From the NCBI GenBank assembly GCA_002753515.1, contig PEAK01000005.1:1-64000 (forward strand): DNA of 64,000 nt, given 5' to 3'. Positions 8,683 to 18,580 of this stretch are shown one piece after another. Position numbers and translations under genes: made by a program. Position 1 is the first letter of the stretch. Each line of letters begins with the position of its first letter. The notes under the pieces are model-generated. The model was not told the DNA's origin and did no database searches. It worked only from the letters and a program-made list of their open reading frames with translations. Source of the DNA: Magnetococcales bacterium (GTDB lineage Bacteria > Pseudomonadota > Magnetococcia > Magnetococcales > UBA8363).

Positions 8683-11600
8683 TTATTTTTTCAAGGTTCG
8701 GCTCGTTGTTTGTAACAGACGTTGCGTCAACTTGATTAAAAACTGATCCTTCAGTTTTTCCCGGATTTCCGAACCCATGCGCCGCATGAGATCCTGGTCT
8801 ATCCGCATGACAAGAACATCCCCTTGACTGACAACGCTACTGCTACGCTGGGAATTGGTGAGAAAGGCCATGTCGCCAAAAAACTCGCCCGGTCCCAACT
8901 GCGCAATGGCGATACCCCCTTTGACCACGTTGACCTTGCCTTTGATGATGATAAAGAAGGACGTATCCAATGTCCCTTCCCGAATGATCTCCCCGTTGGC
9001 CCGGAAAGAACGAAAACTGGTGCTGAACGCGGCAATGCGTTTTTTCTCGTAGGTGGAGAATTGCGTAAAGAAAGGCAGCTTGTCCATCAAGGCGACCGCT
9101 GTCTCACGACTGACGGCCTTGGCCTCGCCTTCATCGGGAGGTTCGATGACCGTTGTGATGTCTACGGCTGCCGCGCCCACAAGGCGATCCGTGGTTTCCG
9201 TCAAGCGCACAATCTGTCTACTGATGATATGATCTTTGAATTTTTCACGGCTCTCCTGTTCCAATTCATTCATCATGGCCTGGTCCATCCGCAATACCAG
9301 GACGTTTTCACCCGCCTTGATGTTCATGGTACGCGGGGTATTGGTCAGAAAGGAGATTTCGCCAAACATTTCCCCTGGTCCCAGTTTGGCGACAACCGTG
9401 GTATTCTTGGTAACGTGTACGATCCCCTTGACCAGGATGAAGAAAGCGGTATCGTGCGTCCCTTCCTCAACGATATAACTATCCTTTGGAAACATTTTAA
9501 AACTGGCATCGCGTTCGGCGATGCGTTTCTTCTCATATTCGGAAAATCGTGCGAAGAAGGGCAGGCTGTTGACCAACTTGAAGATAATCGCCTGATTGTT
9601 TTTGGCTGCTTCCTGTTGTTTGGTCGCCGGGGCAGGGGTACTTTTGGGTTGCGCAGAGGGTGTTTTCTGCACCGAAGGTGCGCCGATGGTGGTGACGGGT
9701 TCGGCATTGTTATCGGTTGCGGGCCCGGCTCCAGCAAGTAAACGAACAGATTTACTGAATGCTTCCTCGTTGAATTTGGCTTCCAGGGTAATCAGCCCGT
9801 TTTGCGCACGAACGGTGATGGGCAGTGCCACCTTCTCCTGATTTTTACCAGCACCCATCGAGGCCATGGAACGCATGCGCTGTTTGAAACGAAACGCATC
9901 TTTTTCCAGTTCTCCCGATTTTTCCATGCCCAGAACCATCTGACGCAATTCGAGGCGAAAGTTCATGGGGGGCTCGGTGACACCCTTGGGGCGATTACGG
10001 ACGTCAAAGAGTTCCTCGTCCGCCGTTTCCCCCTGGCGAACCGACAGGGTTCCAGCAGCGTTTTCCAAGACCTCCTGAGTGTCGGTGAATTCCTGACGGG
10101 ATGGGATGTTTTGTAGATTGCGAAACAAATTGACCGTCTTCAACACAATTATTTTGGTAAAGGCTGTGAGGATTATGGTGGCATAATCCCGGTCCTTTTT
10201 TTTCTGGATCTCTCCGTAATATCCCACGATGCGTTCGGCCAGATCGTGAAATCCAAACCAGATGCCATTGGGGACACCCTCGGGTGCGGAACCGCCGCGA
10301 GTAACCATGGAAAATTCAGCTTCCAAAAGGGTTCCTTCGCGGTGGACAACACGAACGAGCCCTTTGGGTTCCGCCGGGTCGGGTTGCGATACCTGAATGT
10401 CAGGGATGGCGTCGGGCAATGATTGCAGGCTGGATACCGATGGGACATTCTCGGTTTTGTCACTGACACTGCCCCCTGACGTCCGGAGCGCCACCAAAAA
10501 TGCCAGGAAACTTTTGGTGGACAGGGAATGCAGCGGCTCGTTATTGGTTCCTTGTTGGAAATCAGCCATCAAGGTACCCAAAGGTTTGGTAATGCGCGCT
10601 TCAAATGCCCGATCCAAATATTCGGAGTAGGCGTCATATCGCGTCAGAATCGTTTCCAACTCTCGGTCAGAAATGGGCTGGTCGCTGATTTGGGTGGGAT
10701 CAAAATTGAGTGCATCCCGTTTGGCTTTTTCAATGTTGAGCAAATGACTCTTGACCGCCAGGCGGGCCAGGGATCGGTGCATCAATAGACGAATATTATT
10801 TTTTATGTTTTCTTCCAGCTGTTCCGCCAGGGATTTTTTAATATTTTTATCCTCTGTGGCAGTCATTTCCTTTTTTAAAGATTTGATTTCCTTGGCAAAA
10901 ATCTTTGAGGCAAACGTTCGTTTGGCCTGAGAAACGACATCATTGTATGCCGCCATATCCGTATCTTCGTGTGCCGAACCATTGGCGGGCAAGTGTTGCA
11001 TCAGCATTTCATCCAGGTCATCGGTGAGTACCTGATCCGATTCCTTGATGCCCTGGATAATCGCGGATGCTGCGCTATCGCGGATCGAGTCGGCTTCAAC
11101 CCAGCCCGATAATTCGCTGGAAATGGCATTGAGAAGGCGTAATGTTTCGTGACTGATGCTCATGGAGGATTCGCCACCACCCGAATAAGAGGGGGCCAAT
11201 ACCTCCTTGACGGCCAATTCCAACGCCAGGATGCCAACGCCGTCACGATTGAATTTGTGCAATGCGTGTCCAACCTTGCGTATGACCGTTTTGCGATCCT
11301 GGGCCAGGGCCATGGCCTGGGCGTGGACGGCCAAGCCTTTTTGGATATCATCCCGGATTTGCAGAATGGTTTTTTCACATTCTTTGAGATGGGCATCCTG
11401 GAGTTCCGGGGTGGAGCCGTTGGGGAAGCCCACGTGCGTCACTTGTTGCATCTGGGTCAGCACCGTCAGACCGTAGACGGTGAACATCTCTTCGATGTGC
11501 AGGTGCCGTTCGGAATCGACCGAGACCTCCATGATAATGGGATCCAGGACATCCTTGTTCCAGGTGCGGGCGTCGATGCCTCCTCCTGAACCTGTCAACT

Positions 11601-12297
11601 GGGTGAAAAATCCCCGATCCAAGCGTTGAGAGATTCCCTTTTTCAGGATCAAAATGGGTTTGCTGTCATCCCGGACCAAGCCTTTCGGGCTGGAGATGAA
11701 CATGCCCCATTCGTCATCTCCGGCGGTTTCCAGCATACGAACCTGGAAGTGCATATGCTCTTTATTAATTGCGATAACTATAGGTTTGTCGTGGGTGCAT
11801 TTTTCCAGATCATAGGTGAAAAACCGGCGGGAGCGAACTTCTTCAAGATTCTGTGGCGGCACGGCGCAGGTGATTTTGGCCGGGGGTTGATTTTGACGTG
11901 GTTGCCCTTGGATGTTCTTTTCCTGATCCAGGGTCAAAACCATGCCGCCGGGATGCAGATGAATCCCGATCAACCCTTTGAACATGAACTCGGTGACCGC
12001 TTTTTTCTTCCGGTCGGTTGGGGGAATGATTTCTGAGGATATCTCCCGTTGGCCGGAAAGGGTTCTGACACGATAATCTTTTTCGGCTACCAGTTCGATG
12101 TGGCAGGAGAGTCCTTCCGTTTCGATGGTAACGGGGCAATACAGGTTTTCCAGGGCGAGAATTCCCAACGGTTCTATAGAGAACGTTTCCCCTTTGGCCG
12201 CGCCCCCGGTTTTGCTGGAGGCGGAGGATTTGGCGGTCGGGGATGGTTCACCTTTTCCCTTGGGTGCGGCAGAATCCGCTTTTTTAAACAGACTCAT
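8683..12297 (-). CDS. Large protein with two C-terminal cyclic-nucleotide-binding domains
   Basis: The 1204-residue protein ends in two tandem CAP_ED-type domains, about residues 905-1040 and 1070-1190. Each has the LPFF..F..YEKKRIA entry helix, a G-E-x-F/M-G-E/D phosphate-binding cassette (GPGEMFGEISFL and GPGEFFGDMAFL) and the following helix. The canonical cassette Arg is absent: TNTPRT and TNSQRS place an Arg a little later, so ligand binding is uncertain. About 900 residues before this match nothing I recognise; they are largely soluble and helical, with an S/A/P-rich linker before the first domain. The start at 12297 follows GGGGAG, while the frame runs 32 codons further upstream. Confidence 0.7.
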   Translation of the reverse strand: MSLFKKADSAAPKGKGEPSPTAKSSASSKTGGAAKGETFSIEPLGILALENLYCPVTIETEGLSCHIELVAEKDYRVRTLSGQREISSEIIPPTDRKKKAVTEFMFKGLIGIHLHPGGMVLTLDQEKNIQGQPRQNQPPAKITCAVPPQNLEEVRSRRFFTYDLEKCTHDKPIVIAINKEHMHFQVRMLETAGDDEWGMFISSPKGLVRDDSKPILILKKGISQRLDRGFFTQLTGSGGGIDARTWNKDVLDPIIMEVSVDSERHLHIEEMFTVYGLTVLTQMQQVTHVGFPNGSTPELQDAHLKECEKTILQIRDDIQKGLAVHAQAMALAQDRKTVIRKVGHALHKFNRDGVGILALELAVKEVLAPSYSGGGESSMSISHETLRLLNAISSELSGWVEADSIRDSAASAIIQGIKESDQVLTDDLDEMLMQHLPANGSAHEDTDMAAYNDVVSQAKRTFASKIFAKEIKSLKKEMTATEDKNIKKSLAEQLEENIKNNIRLLMHRSLARLAVKSHLLNIEKAKRDALNFDPTQISDQPISDRELETILTRYDAYSEYLDRAFEARITKPLGTLMADFQQGTNNEPLHSLSTKSFLAFLVALRTSGGSVSDKTENVPSVSSLQSLPDAIPDIQVSQPDPAEPKGLVRVVHREGTLLEAEFSMVTRGGSAPEGVPNGIWFGFHDLAERIVGYYGEIQKKKDRDYATIILTAFTKIIVLKTVNLFRNLQNIPSRQEFTDTQEVLENAAGTLSVRQGETADEELFDVRNRPKGVTEPPMNFRLELRQMVLGMEKSGELEKDAFRFKQRMRSMASMGAGKNQEKVALPITVRAQNGLITLEAKFNEEAFSKSVRLLAGAGPATDNNAEPVTTIGAPSVQKTPSAQPKSTPAPATKQQEAAKNNQAIIFKLVNSLPFFARFSEYEKKRIAERDASFKMFPKDSYIVEEGTHDTAFFILVKGIVHVTKNTTVVAKLGPGEMFGEISFLTNTPRTMNIKAGENVLVLRMDQAMMNELEQESREKFKDHIISRQIVRLTETTDRLVGAAAVDITTVIEPPDEGEAKAVSRETAVALMDKLPFFTQFSTYEKKRIAAFSTSFRSFRANGEIIREGTLDTSFFIIIKGKVNVVKGGIAIAQLGPGEFFGDMAFLTNSQRSSSVVSQGDVLVMRIDQDLMRRMGSEIREKLKDQFLIKLTQRLLQTTSRTLKK

Positions 12298-12429
12298 ACA
12301 GTTTTCTCCCCCTGATACAATTGGGATACCAACAAATTTTTTGTCAAGCATAACACGGTCGACGAAAAAGACCAACAAAAGCCTCAAGGTCACGTTAAAA
12401 AAAATACCATCGAGACCTGGGGAAGTGTA

Positions 12430-12584
12430 ATTCTACTTTGTCACATTTCCAGTTCGGAGTTTGTGGCCTCTGGATTCCCGCTTTTGCGGGAATGACGGTT
12501 ACCTTTTTTCAACGGATTTTCTGCTTCGTCATCCCCGCGAAAGCGGGGATCCAGAGCGTATATTCTAATGTGACAAAGTAGAAG
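12430..12584. mobile_element. MITE family A, copy 1 (155 bp, intergenic)
   Basis: A 155-bp non-coding element has terminal inverted repeats ATTCTACTTTGTCACATT and its complement, flanked on both sides by TA, the usual target duplication of IS630/Tc1-mariner-type transposition. Inside are two REP-like palindromes of the GGGGATCCAG / CCCGCTTTTGCGGG type. A copy at 46068-46222 is identical except for the last base, so movement was recent. No transposase is present in either copy; mobilisation in trans is inferred. Confidence 0.85.
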
Positions 12585-12656
12585 TAAAGAAGGATCTTCT
12601 ACATCAGCCCTGCCAAAGCGTGATTTGATTTCGCTGGACTAATAATCAAGGGGTGG

Positions 12657-15251
12657 TCATGGTGAAAAATGCTTCGCCAGAAAGAGATCGCACTCTTCGG
12701 AGGGTATCGGCTTGGAATAGAAATAGCCTTGAATCTCGTCGCACCCTTTTTCCCTGAGAAAAAGGACTTCTTCCTCGTGTTCAACACCCTCTGCAACGAC
12801 CTGGAGTCCCATTTGTTTCCCCAGGGACAGGATTGTGGAAACGATGGTGCGTGCTTCCGGATCATTGCGAATGCCCTGGATAAAAGATCGGTCAATTTTG
12901 AGTGTTTGGATGGGAAAAATTCTTAAACTGCTCAAGGAAGAATATCCCGTGCCAAAGTCGTCCATGGAGATGCGAATGCCAAGATTTCTAATCTTTTTCA
13001 TGGTCTGGATCGCATTTTCCATGTCCTCCATCATCATGCTCTCGGTAATTTCCAGTTCCAGGTATTGGGGTTCCAAGCCCGATTGTTCCAGGATGGACTG
13101 AATGGTAACGATCAAATCATCTCCCAAGCGTAATTGGCGGGCGGAAAGATTCACCGACATCAACAAGGGGGGATATCCCGTGTCGATCCATGCCTTGTTT
13201 TGTTGACAGGCGATTTCCAGGACGCGTTGGCCAAGTGGGACGATCAATCCCGTTTGTTCGGCGACTGGGATGAATTCACCGGGCGGCACCAAACCTGTGG
13301 CGGGACGATACCAGCGAACCAGCGCCTCCATGCCGACGACCTGACCGGATTCGGCACGAACCTTGGGCTGGTAGTGGACAACAAACTCGTCATGGGTCAG
13401 ACCGATCTTGAGGGATTTCTCCATTTCCAACCGTTTCATGGCGCGAATGTTCATGTCGTCTTCAAAAAACCGGAAGGTTGAACCACCCGATTCCTTGGCG
13501 TGGTACATGGCGATGTCGGCATTGACGATGAGTTGATCCATGGTGTGGGCGTCGTTGGGAAATACGGCTATGCCGACACTGCTGGAAATTTCCGCCACCC
13601 CTTCATCAAGGGCGAAGGGTTTGGACAACTCTTCAAGAATGCGTCGCGCAATATATTCGGCGTAGAATTGATGCGTCAGTTTGGGCAGGATCACGGTAAA
13701 CTCATCACCACCCAGACGGGCGACCGTGTCGCTTTCCCGGACGCAGGAGCTGATTCTCTGCGAGGCATCCCGCAACAGTTTGTCCCCCGCTTTGTGTCCC
13801 ATGATGTCGTTGACTTGTTTAAACCGGTCCAGATCAATGAACATCAACACTATTTCAGAGTTGTTGCGTATGGCCCGGCCGATGGATTGACTCAATCGGT
13901 CATGAAACAGCGCCCGGTTGGGAAGACCTGTGATCCTGTCGTATTCGGCCTGTTCCTTGACTTTCTCCTCCAGTTTCTTTCGTTCAATCAGTCCGGCTAC
14001 GGTAAGTCCCACCGTTTCCAAAAATTCTTCTTCTTCGGGATCCCTTGCATGACCGGGATTGACGTAAAGATTGATGACGCCAATGGTTTCGTCGGATTGC
14101 ACGATCGGCACACAATAATGGCCGTGATCTTCTGTGGAATCGAATTGTAAATGGACCTTGTGATCAACATGTGCGGAAAAAATGGTTTTCCTGGTTTGGG
14201 CCGCTTTGCCACACAGACACGATCCCATTGCAACGTGTTCGCAACGGGTTTGATGTTCTTGCGACAATCCATAATGGACCGCCATGTCCAATGTTCCCGT
14301 TTCGGCATTGATCAAAAATATGGAACCTTTGGGTGCCAGGGAAAACCAGGGAACGGAAACGATGATTTTGATCAATGATTCCAAGAGTTCCATCAAAGAA
14401 AGGCTGGTCAAAGCCGATCTCAACAATTGATTAAATATTTCTTTACTTTCGGCATCACGATATTTTTTGGCTTCAACCCGGGCCTCCATGGCCTTTGCCA
14501 GCTCCCTTTCGTGACGGTATTTACGGCGGAATATGCCAATGACGCCTATAACGACCATCCCGGACAGCCAAAGCAGACCGTGCGTGAACATGAGTTGGTG
14601 TTCAAAGATTTTGCCTTGTGACAAAATCGGGGCCATGGGTAATTTGATGCCGATGCCGCCACGAACATCCCCTTCCCGGTAACCTTGATGCTCATGACAT
14701 TTGAGACAGGCCTTTTTGGTTTCAAGTGGTCGCATGAGCCGCAGATATGGTTGAGCATCATACGTGACAAATGCCAAAGCTTCCGTTATTCCCCGTTCAA
14801 AAGATTGGAGTGTTTCGATCTCCCACGCATCCGGTTCGTTTATGGGGTTAAGAGGTTTGAGACTGGTGATGCGTCCCTGGACGCCGTACAGACCAGTATG
14901 GTCATTCATGATCTGTCGTAACATATAGGCAGGGTTCATCAACGTCAGTTGCCGTCCCGAAGGTGTCACGATATCCCGTTCGGGTATATGGCTTAAATAG
15001 GGATTCGGTGGGGTACGGTCACTGGTTGGCACGTACACACCACCGTGCGATGTGGCCCAATAACGAAATGCCGCATCTTTTTCAAAACTGGCCCGGGCGG
15101 TGATGATGGCTTGCTCCTTGATTCGGGCATTGTTGGTGTGGATCATCCACGTCAACGAACCGCCAGCCAGCAGGGTCCATAGGGCGATACTGGCAACAAT
15201 GAGCCGATCCACGGGAAAATTTTTTTCGATCAAGGAGAACCTCGGAATCAC
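12657..15251 (-). CDS. Membrane c-di-GMP enzyme: DUF3365/haem sensor-GAF-GGDEF-EAL
   Basis: The 864-residue protein joins an N-terminal membrane helix (about 15-38), a DUF3365/Tll0287-like periplasmic sensor with a c-type haem motif CLKCH (about residue 180), a second membrane helix, a GAF domain (about 285-440), a GGDEF domain and an EAL domain. RLGGDEF is intact and preceded five residues upstream by RESD, an inhibitory RxxD c-di-GMP site. EAL is also intact ([25 protein letters not shown]), so both synthesis and hydrolysis of c-di-GMP are possible, presumably tuned by redox or gas binding at the haem. The GAF resembles the second GAF of the protein at 23191-24987. It stands alone, facing away from gspL. 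Confidence 0.88.
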   Translation of the reverse strand: MIPRFSLIEKNFPVDRLIVASIALWTLLAGGSLTWMIHTNNARIKEQAIITARASFEKDAAFRYWATSHGGVYVPTSDRTPPNPYLSHIPERDIVTPSGRQLTLMNPAYMLRQIMNDHTGLYGVQGRITSLKPLNPINEPDAWEIETLQSFERGITEALAFVTYDAQPYLRLMRPLETKKACLKCHEHQGYREGDVRGGIGIKLPMAPILSQGKIFEHQLMFTHGLLWLSGMVVIGVIGIFRRKYRHERELAKAMEARVEAKKYRDAESKEIFNQLLRSALTSLSLMELLESLIKIIVSVPWFSLAPKGSIFLINAETGTLDMAVHYGLSQEHQTRCEHVAMGSCLCGKAAQTRKTIFSAHVDHKVHLQFDSTEDHGHYCVPIVQSDETIGVINLYVNPGHARDPEEEEFLETVGLTVAGLIERKKLEEKVKEQAEYDRITGLPNRALFHDRLSQSIGRAIRNNSEIVLMFIDLDRFKQVNDIMGHKAGDKLLRDASQRISSCVRESDTVARLGGDEFTVILPKLTHQFYAEYIARRILEELSKPFALDEGVAEISSSVGIAVFPNDAHTMDQLIVNADIAMYHAKESGGSTFRFFEDDMNIRAMKRLEMEKSLKIGLTHDEFVVHYQPKVRAESGQVVGMEALVRWYRPATGLVPPGEFIPVAEQTGLIVPLGQRVLEIACQQNKAWIDTGYPPLLMSVNLSARQLRLGDDLIVTIQSILEQSGLEPQYLELEITESMMMEDMENAIQTMKKIRNLGIRISMDDFGTGYSSLSSLRIFPIQTLKIDRSFIQGIRNDPEARTIVSTILSLGKQMGLQVVAEGVEHEEEVLFLREKGCDEIQGYFYSKPIPSEECDLFLAKHFSP

Positions 15252-15536
15252 GATCAGGTGATGTTATCAAGCAAGTCGGAGAAAAATGAGTAAACCATTC
15301 CATTGATGAATTTTTATTATAGTCTATCCGTCAATCTTGATGAAACGGCCATTCCCACCAATGAGAATATCGCACTTGCGGTCAGGAATCCATTTGCGAT
15401 GCAATGATGGTTTGGCAGTTTTTTTCCAAAATGGCCGATTTTAGTGAGCAGTGGACACCACTTAAGGGACCGATTATTGCATGGCGATCCGCGCAGGGTA
15501 CCTTGGTTTCCTTCGTTAAAACGGCTTTGATGGATT

Positions 15537-16751
15537 ATGCGCCATCCTTTTTACCTGTTCCTTCCAGCACTTGCAGATGAAAAAGTAGTCTTCGTCGGTG
15601 GCGGAGATGGTTTGGGGCATGTACGCAGGGAGCCTGCGGGTGTAGCCGCATTGGCGGCACGGGGACAAAAATGCGTGCTGGTTGTTCCGGGACGCGATGT
15701 CCTGCTCACCTGGGTGGAGCCACCTAAGGGGGCTAAACGCCGGCAGTTGGAAAAAGCAGTGCCATTCCTGCTGGAGGATGATCTTCTCACCCCCGTGGAA
15801 CAATTGCATTTTTCCTTAGGTCGCGTTGCCCCCGATGGTCGCTTGGCGGTGGCGGTTGTCGCCAGGAAGGTCATGGATGCCTGGATGGCTTTTGTCGATC
15901 AGTTGGGTATTCAACCTTACGTGATGATATGTGACACGCTGCTTTTGCCTTTGACGCCGGGGACGTGGCACATTCACCTGGATGAAGGGACCGCATGGGT
16001 GCGACTGGGCGCCAACGATGGTTTCATGATCGAACGCCCCAATCTGCTCACGTTCCTGACCTTGGCCATCAAGCGCACCGAGCTGCCGGAACGTATCCAT
16101 GTCGTCGATTTTTCCCGGGATGTGGCCTTTGGTGATTGGTCGGCGTTGCCGGTGTCGGTGGAACGGGTCGAGAGTCAGAATGACCGGATCGTGGAGATGG
16201 TCGCCGGTGGCTTGGAAACAGGGGGGCTGAATCTTTTGCAAGGTAACTACCGACCGAAAGGATTGTTCGGCGGCGGCTGGAAACAGGTGCGCTGGAGTGT
16301 GGCGCTTCTCGCGGTTTGGCTGACGATACGCATCGTGATCGGTTTTGTGGAATTGGGCTATCTGGAAAAACGGGAAGCGGTGTTGAAAGAACAATCCAAG
16401 GCTGTGTTGACCGGGGTATTTCCCGATATGAAAGTGATTGTCAATCCCAAAGCGCAGATGACGCAACGCTTGGCCGAACTGAAAGGGCGGGAAGGGAAAA
16501 GCAAAAAAGGGGGATTCATGGAATGGTTGACCAAAGTGGGTCTGGTCACCAAGGGGGATGAAGCGTTGTTGTTCAGTCGGGTCAGCTTTCGCGAGGGGAT
16601 CCTGGGGCTGATCGTCAAAAGTCCCGATAAGGAACGCCTGGAACGCCTGGTGGACAGTTTGACCAAACAACATGGTTTGCATGCCGTCCTGCGTAAAACC
16701 GAACGCATTAATGACGGAATCGAAGGGCAGATCGACATTGGGGTGATGTAG
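15537..16751 (+). CDS. gspL: Type II secretion system protein GspL
   Basis: GspL is the bitopic inner-membrane protein that links the secretion ATPase GspE to the periplasmic GspM. The 404-residue protein has an actin-like cytoplasmic half with the PPKGAKRRQLEKAVPFLLEDD segment region typical of GspL, one membrane helix (about 260-280, WSVALLAVWLTIRIVIGF) and a periplasmic ferredoxin-like tail. It is followed after 3 bp by gspM, then gspN, which matches the order at the end of gsp operons. The other gsp genes are not in the window, so the core operon must be elsewhere. No strong RBS precedes the ATG. Confidence 0.85.
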   Translation: MRHPFYLFLPALADEKVVFVGGGDGLGHVRREPAGVAALAARGQKCVLVVPGRDVLLTWVEPPKGAKRRQLEKAVPFLLEDDLLTPVEQLHFSLGRVAPDGRLAVAVVARKVMDAWMAFVDQLGIQPYVMICDTLLLPLTPGTWHIHLDEGTAWVRLGANDGFMIERPNLLTFLTLAIKRTELPERIHVVDFSRDVAFGDWSALPVSVERVESQNDRIVEMVAGGLETGGLNLLQGNYRPKGLFGGGWKQVRWSVALLAVWLTIRIVIGFVELGYLEKREAVLKEQSKAVLTGVFPDMKVIVNPKAQMTQRLAELKGREGKSKKGGFMEWLTKVGLVTKGDEALLFSRVSFREGILGLIVKSPDKERLERLVDSLTKQHGLHAVLRKTERINDGIEGQIDIGVM

Positions 16752-16754
16752 GCC

Positions 16755-17261
16755 ATGGGTGGATTATCGGGAGTACAGGAAACATGGCGTAACCTGGCGG
16801 CCAGGGAGCGACGGGTGGTTGTCATCGGCACGGCGGCGCTCTCGGTGATGTTGGTGTATGCCTTGCTCTGGTCACCGTTTGTCCAAAGTTTGGAAGGGGC
16901 GCGGGCGCGGGTGCAAGCCGCTGTGGACGCTGTAACCTGGATGCGCTCCCAGGCTGCTGAGGCCAAAACCTTGCAAGCGGCGTTGGGCGAGGGCGGGAAA
17001 GTGGCCTTGACCGGGACCCTGTCCGCTTTCATCGAAGAAGGTGCCCGCAAAGGGGGCTTGGCAACCGTCTTGAAAGGGGTGGAACCTTCGGGAAATGACC
17101 AGGTGATCGTCAAATTGGAACAGGCACCGTTTCATGCATTGGTTGCCTGGATGATTGATCTCCACGCCAAAGGGATTGATGCCGTGAGCGCATCTCTGGA
17201 ACGGGACAAGGAGTTGGGTAAGGTCAACGCCCGCTTGGTTTTTGCGCGCACTGGTGGATGA
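16755..17261 (+). CDS. gspM: Type II secretion system protein GspM
   Basis: GspM is a small bitopic protein that stabilises GspL in the inner-membrane platform of type II secretion. The 168-residue protein has a short cytoplasmic start (WRNLAARERR, the usual entry to the helix), one membrane helix (about 22-42), a periplasmic coiled region and a ferredoxin-like end. The length is normal for the family. It starts 3 bp after gspL and overlaps the gspN start by 4 bp, so the three genes are almost certainly translated from one message. Confidence 0.85.
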   Translation: MGGLSGVQETWRNLAARERRVVVIGTAALSVMLVYALLWSPFVQSLEGARARVQAAVDAVTWMRSQAAEAKTLQAALGEGGKVALTGTLSAFIEEGARKGGLATVLKGVEPSGNDQVIVKLEQAPFHALVAWMIDLHAKGIDAVSASLERDKELGKVNARLVFARTGG

Positions 17262-18031
17262 TGGGGATCAAGAGTTATCTGGCACTGGGGGTGTTGAGTT
17301 ATCTGTTCTTTTTGTTGGTTTCCATCCCCGCGAGCCTGCCGTGGTCGTTTCTAAGGGTTGATCCGGGTCTCCTGGTTCTCGATGACATTTCCGGTACCCC
17401 CTGGTCGGGAAGCGTGGGTAAGGTGGTTGTGGTCCATTTCGCTTTGGGACCGCTAACGTGGCGTCTGCATGGCGATACCTTGCTGGATTTGGCACCCCGG
17501 GTCGACTTTTCCTTGGAGGGGGACAAAGGTTTCCATCTGAAGGGATCTGGCATTGCGGCTGCCAGGGAGATGTCCCTCAAGGTCAAAGATTTGACTTTTT
17601 CCAGCCCCATTCCCGCTTTGACCCCAATCATGGTACGTATCCCGGTGGAATTAACCGGACAGGCCGAAGCCTTCATCAAAGATTTGGCCGTTGACAGGAG
17701 AGGGTGGATCGTTGCCATCGACGCGGGTGGCAGTTTGAAGGATGTGACCATTGGCCCGCCTTGGAACAAAGTGTTGGGTGGGTACTCCCTGGAAGCCATG
17801 TTGGGCGTGGATGGGGAGGCCCTGGTGCGCATCAAGGACAAGGAAGGGGCGATTCGCACTTTGTTGGTGGCCAAAATCTTTGCCGATGGCCGCTATCAGT
17901 TGCGCGGTACGTTGAGCGCGAGCAATACCATGGATAATCAATTGGCCAATCTATTAAAAGAATGGATCGGATTCGATCGTGAGCGCATTTTTCCCGTGCG
18001 TGCGGCGGGGCATCTGAATGATCTTCTGTAA
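17258..18031 (+). CDS. gspN: Type II secretion system protein GspN
   Basis: GspN is an accessory inner-membrane-anchored periplasmic protein found in a subset of type II systems. The 257-residue protein has an N-terminal membrane helix (YLALGVLSYLFFLLVSIPAS), the W-S-G-S sequence following a D-x-x-G-T-x-W segment, and a beta-rich periplasmic body ending in Leu-Leu, all usual for the family. Two adjacent ATGs are available at 17258 and 17261; the first overlaps gspM by 4 bp. Its presence suggests a proteobacterial type II system of the GspN-containing kind. Confidence 0.82.
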   Translation: MMGIKSYLALGVLSYLFFLLVSIPASLPWSFLRVDPGLLVLDDISGTPWSGSVGKVVVVHFALGPLTWRLHGDTLLDLAPRVDFSLEGDKGFHLKGSGIAAAREMSLKVKDLTFSSPIPALTPIMVRIPVELTGQAEAFIKDLAVDRRGWIVAIDAGGSLKDVTIGPPWNKVLGGYSLEAMLGVDGEALVRIKDKEGAIRTLLVAKIFADGRYQLRGTLSASNTMDNQLANLLKEWIGFDRERIFPVRAAGHLNDLL

Positions 18032-18046
18032 CAAAGGGAAAATTTC

Positions 18047-18532
18047 ATGAAATGGGGTTTGATTTCCGATACCCACGACCACCTGGTCAATATCCGCAAG
18101 GCCATGGATTTGTTTTCACGTCAGGGGGTTGAGCGCGTCCTGCATATGGGGGATTACGGTTCGCCCAAGTCGGTGTTGGCCATGGAAGGGATGACGGTGT
18201 GGGGGGTGTTGGGCAACAACGATGGCGAAATCGGTGGTTTGAACAGAGCCTTTGCTCACATCGGTGGCACATTATGGGGTCAGGTCGGTGAGTTCGCATT
18301 TTTGAGCGGTAAAGGGGTCGCCTACCATGGTACAATCCCCGCTGTCGGAAATGCCTTGATCGCCAGCGGCGCCTATGACCTGGTCGTTCTGGGGCATACC
18401 CACACCCCACGTGATGAGTGGCTGGGTCGAACCAGGGTGCTGAACCCCGGAACAGCGCACGGCTTTGGTCGTTATGCCACAGTGATGGTCTATGACGAAT
18501 GTGATGGTTCGGCGGGATTGTTCCATTTATGA
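18047..18532 (+). CDS. YfcE/MJ0936-type metallophosphoesterase
   Basis: The 161-residue protein is a minimal calcineurin-like phosphoesterase. The metal-binding motifs appear in order: D-x-H (SDTHDH), GD (HMGDYG), GNND, H in VAYHG, and GHTH. Homologues hydrolyse phosphodiesters in vitro, with unclear physiological substrates. It starts 15 bp after gspN, behind GGGAAAA, so it is probably at the end of the gsp transcript, although it has no known role in secretion. Confidence 0.85.
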   Translation: MKWGLISDTHDHLVNIRKAMDLFSRQGVERVLHMGDYGSPKSVLAMEGMTVWGVLGNNDGEIGGLNRAFAHIGGTLWGQVGEFAFLSGKGVAYHGTIPAVGNALIASGAYDLVVLGHTHTPRDEWLGRTRVLNPGTAHGFGRYATVMVYDECDGSAGLFHL

Positions 18533-18580
18533 TTTTCCACCGAATGTTTGGGAAGGAACCGGGATGGCGATGACGAGACG

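Noticed and set aside
15816-16682. 288-codon frame antisense to gspL
   Set aside because: gspL is supported by its operon and family features; the antisense product is Pro/His/Gln-rich and has no RBS.
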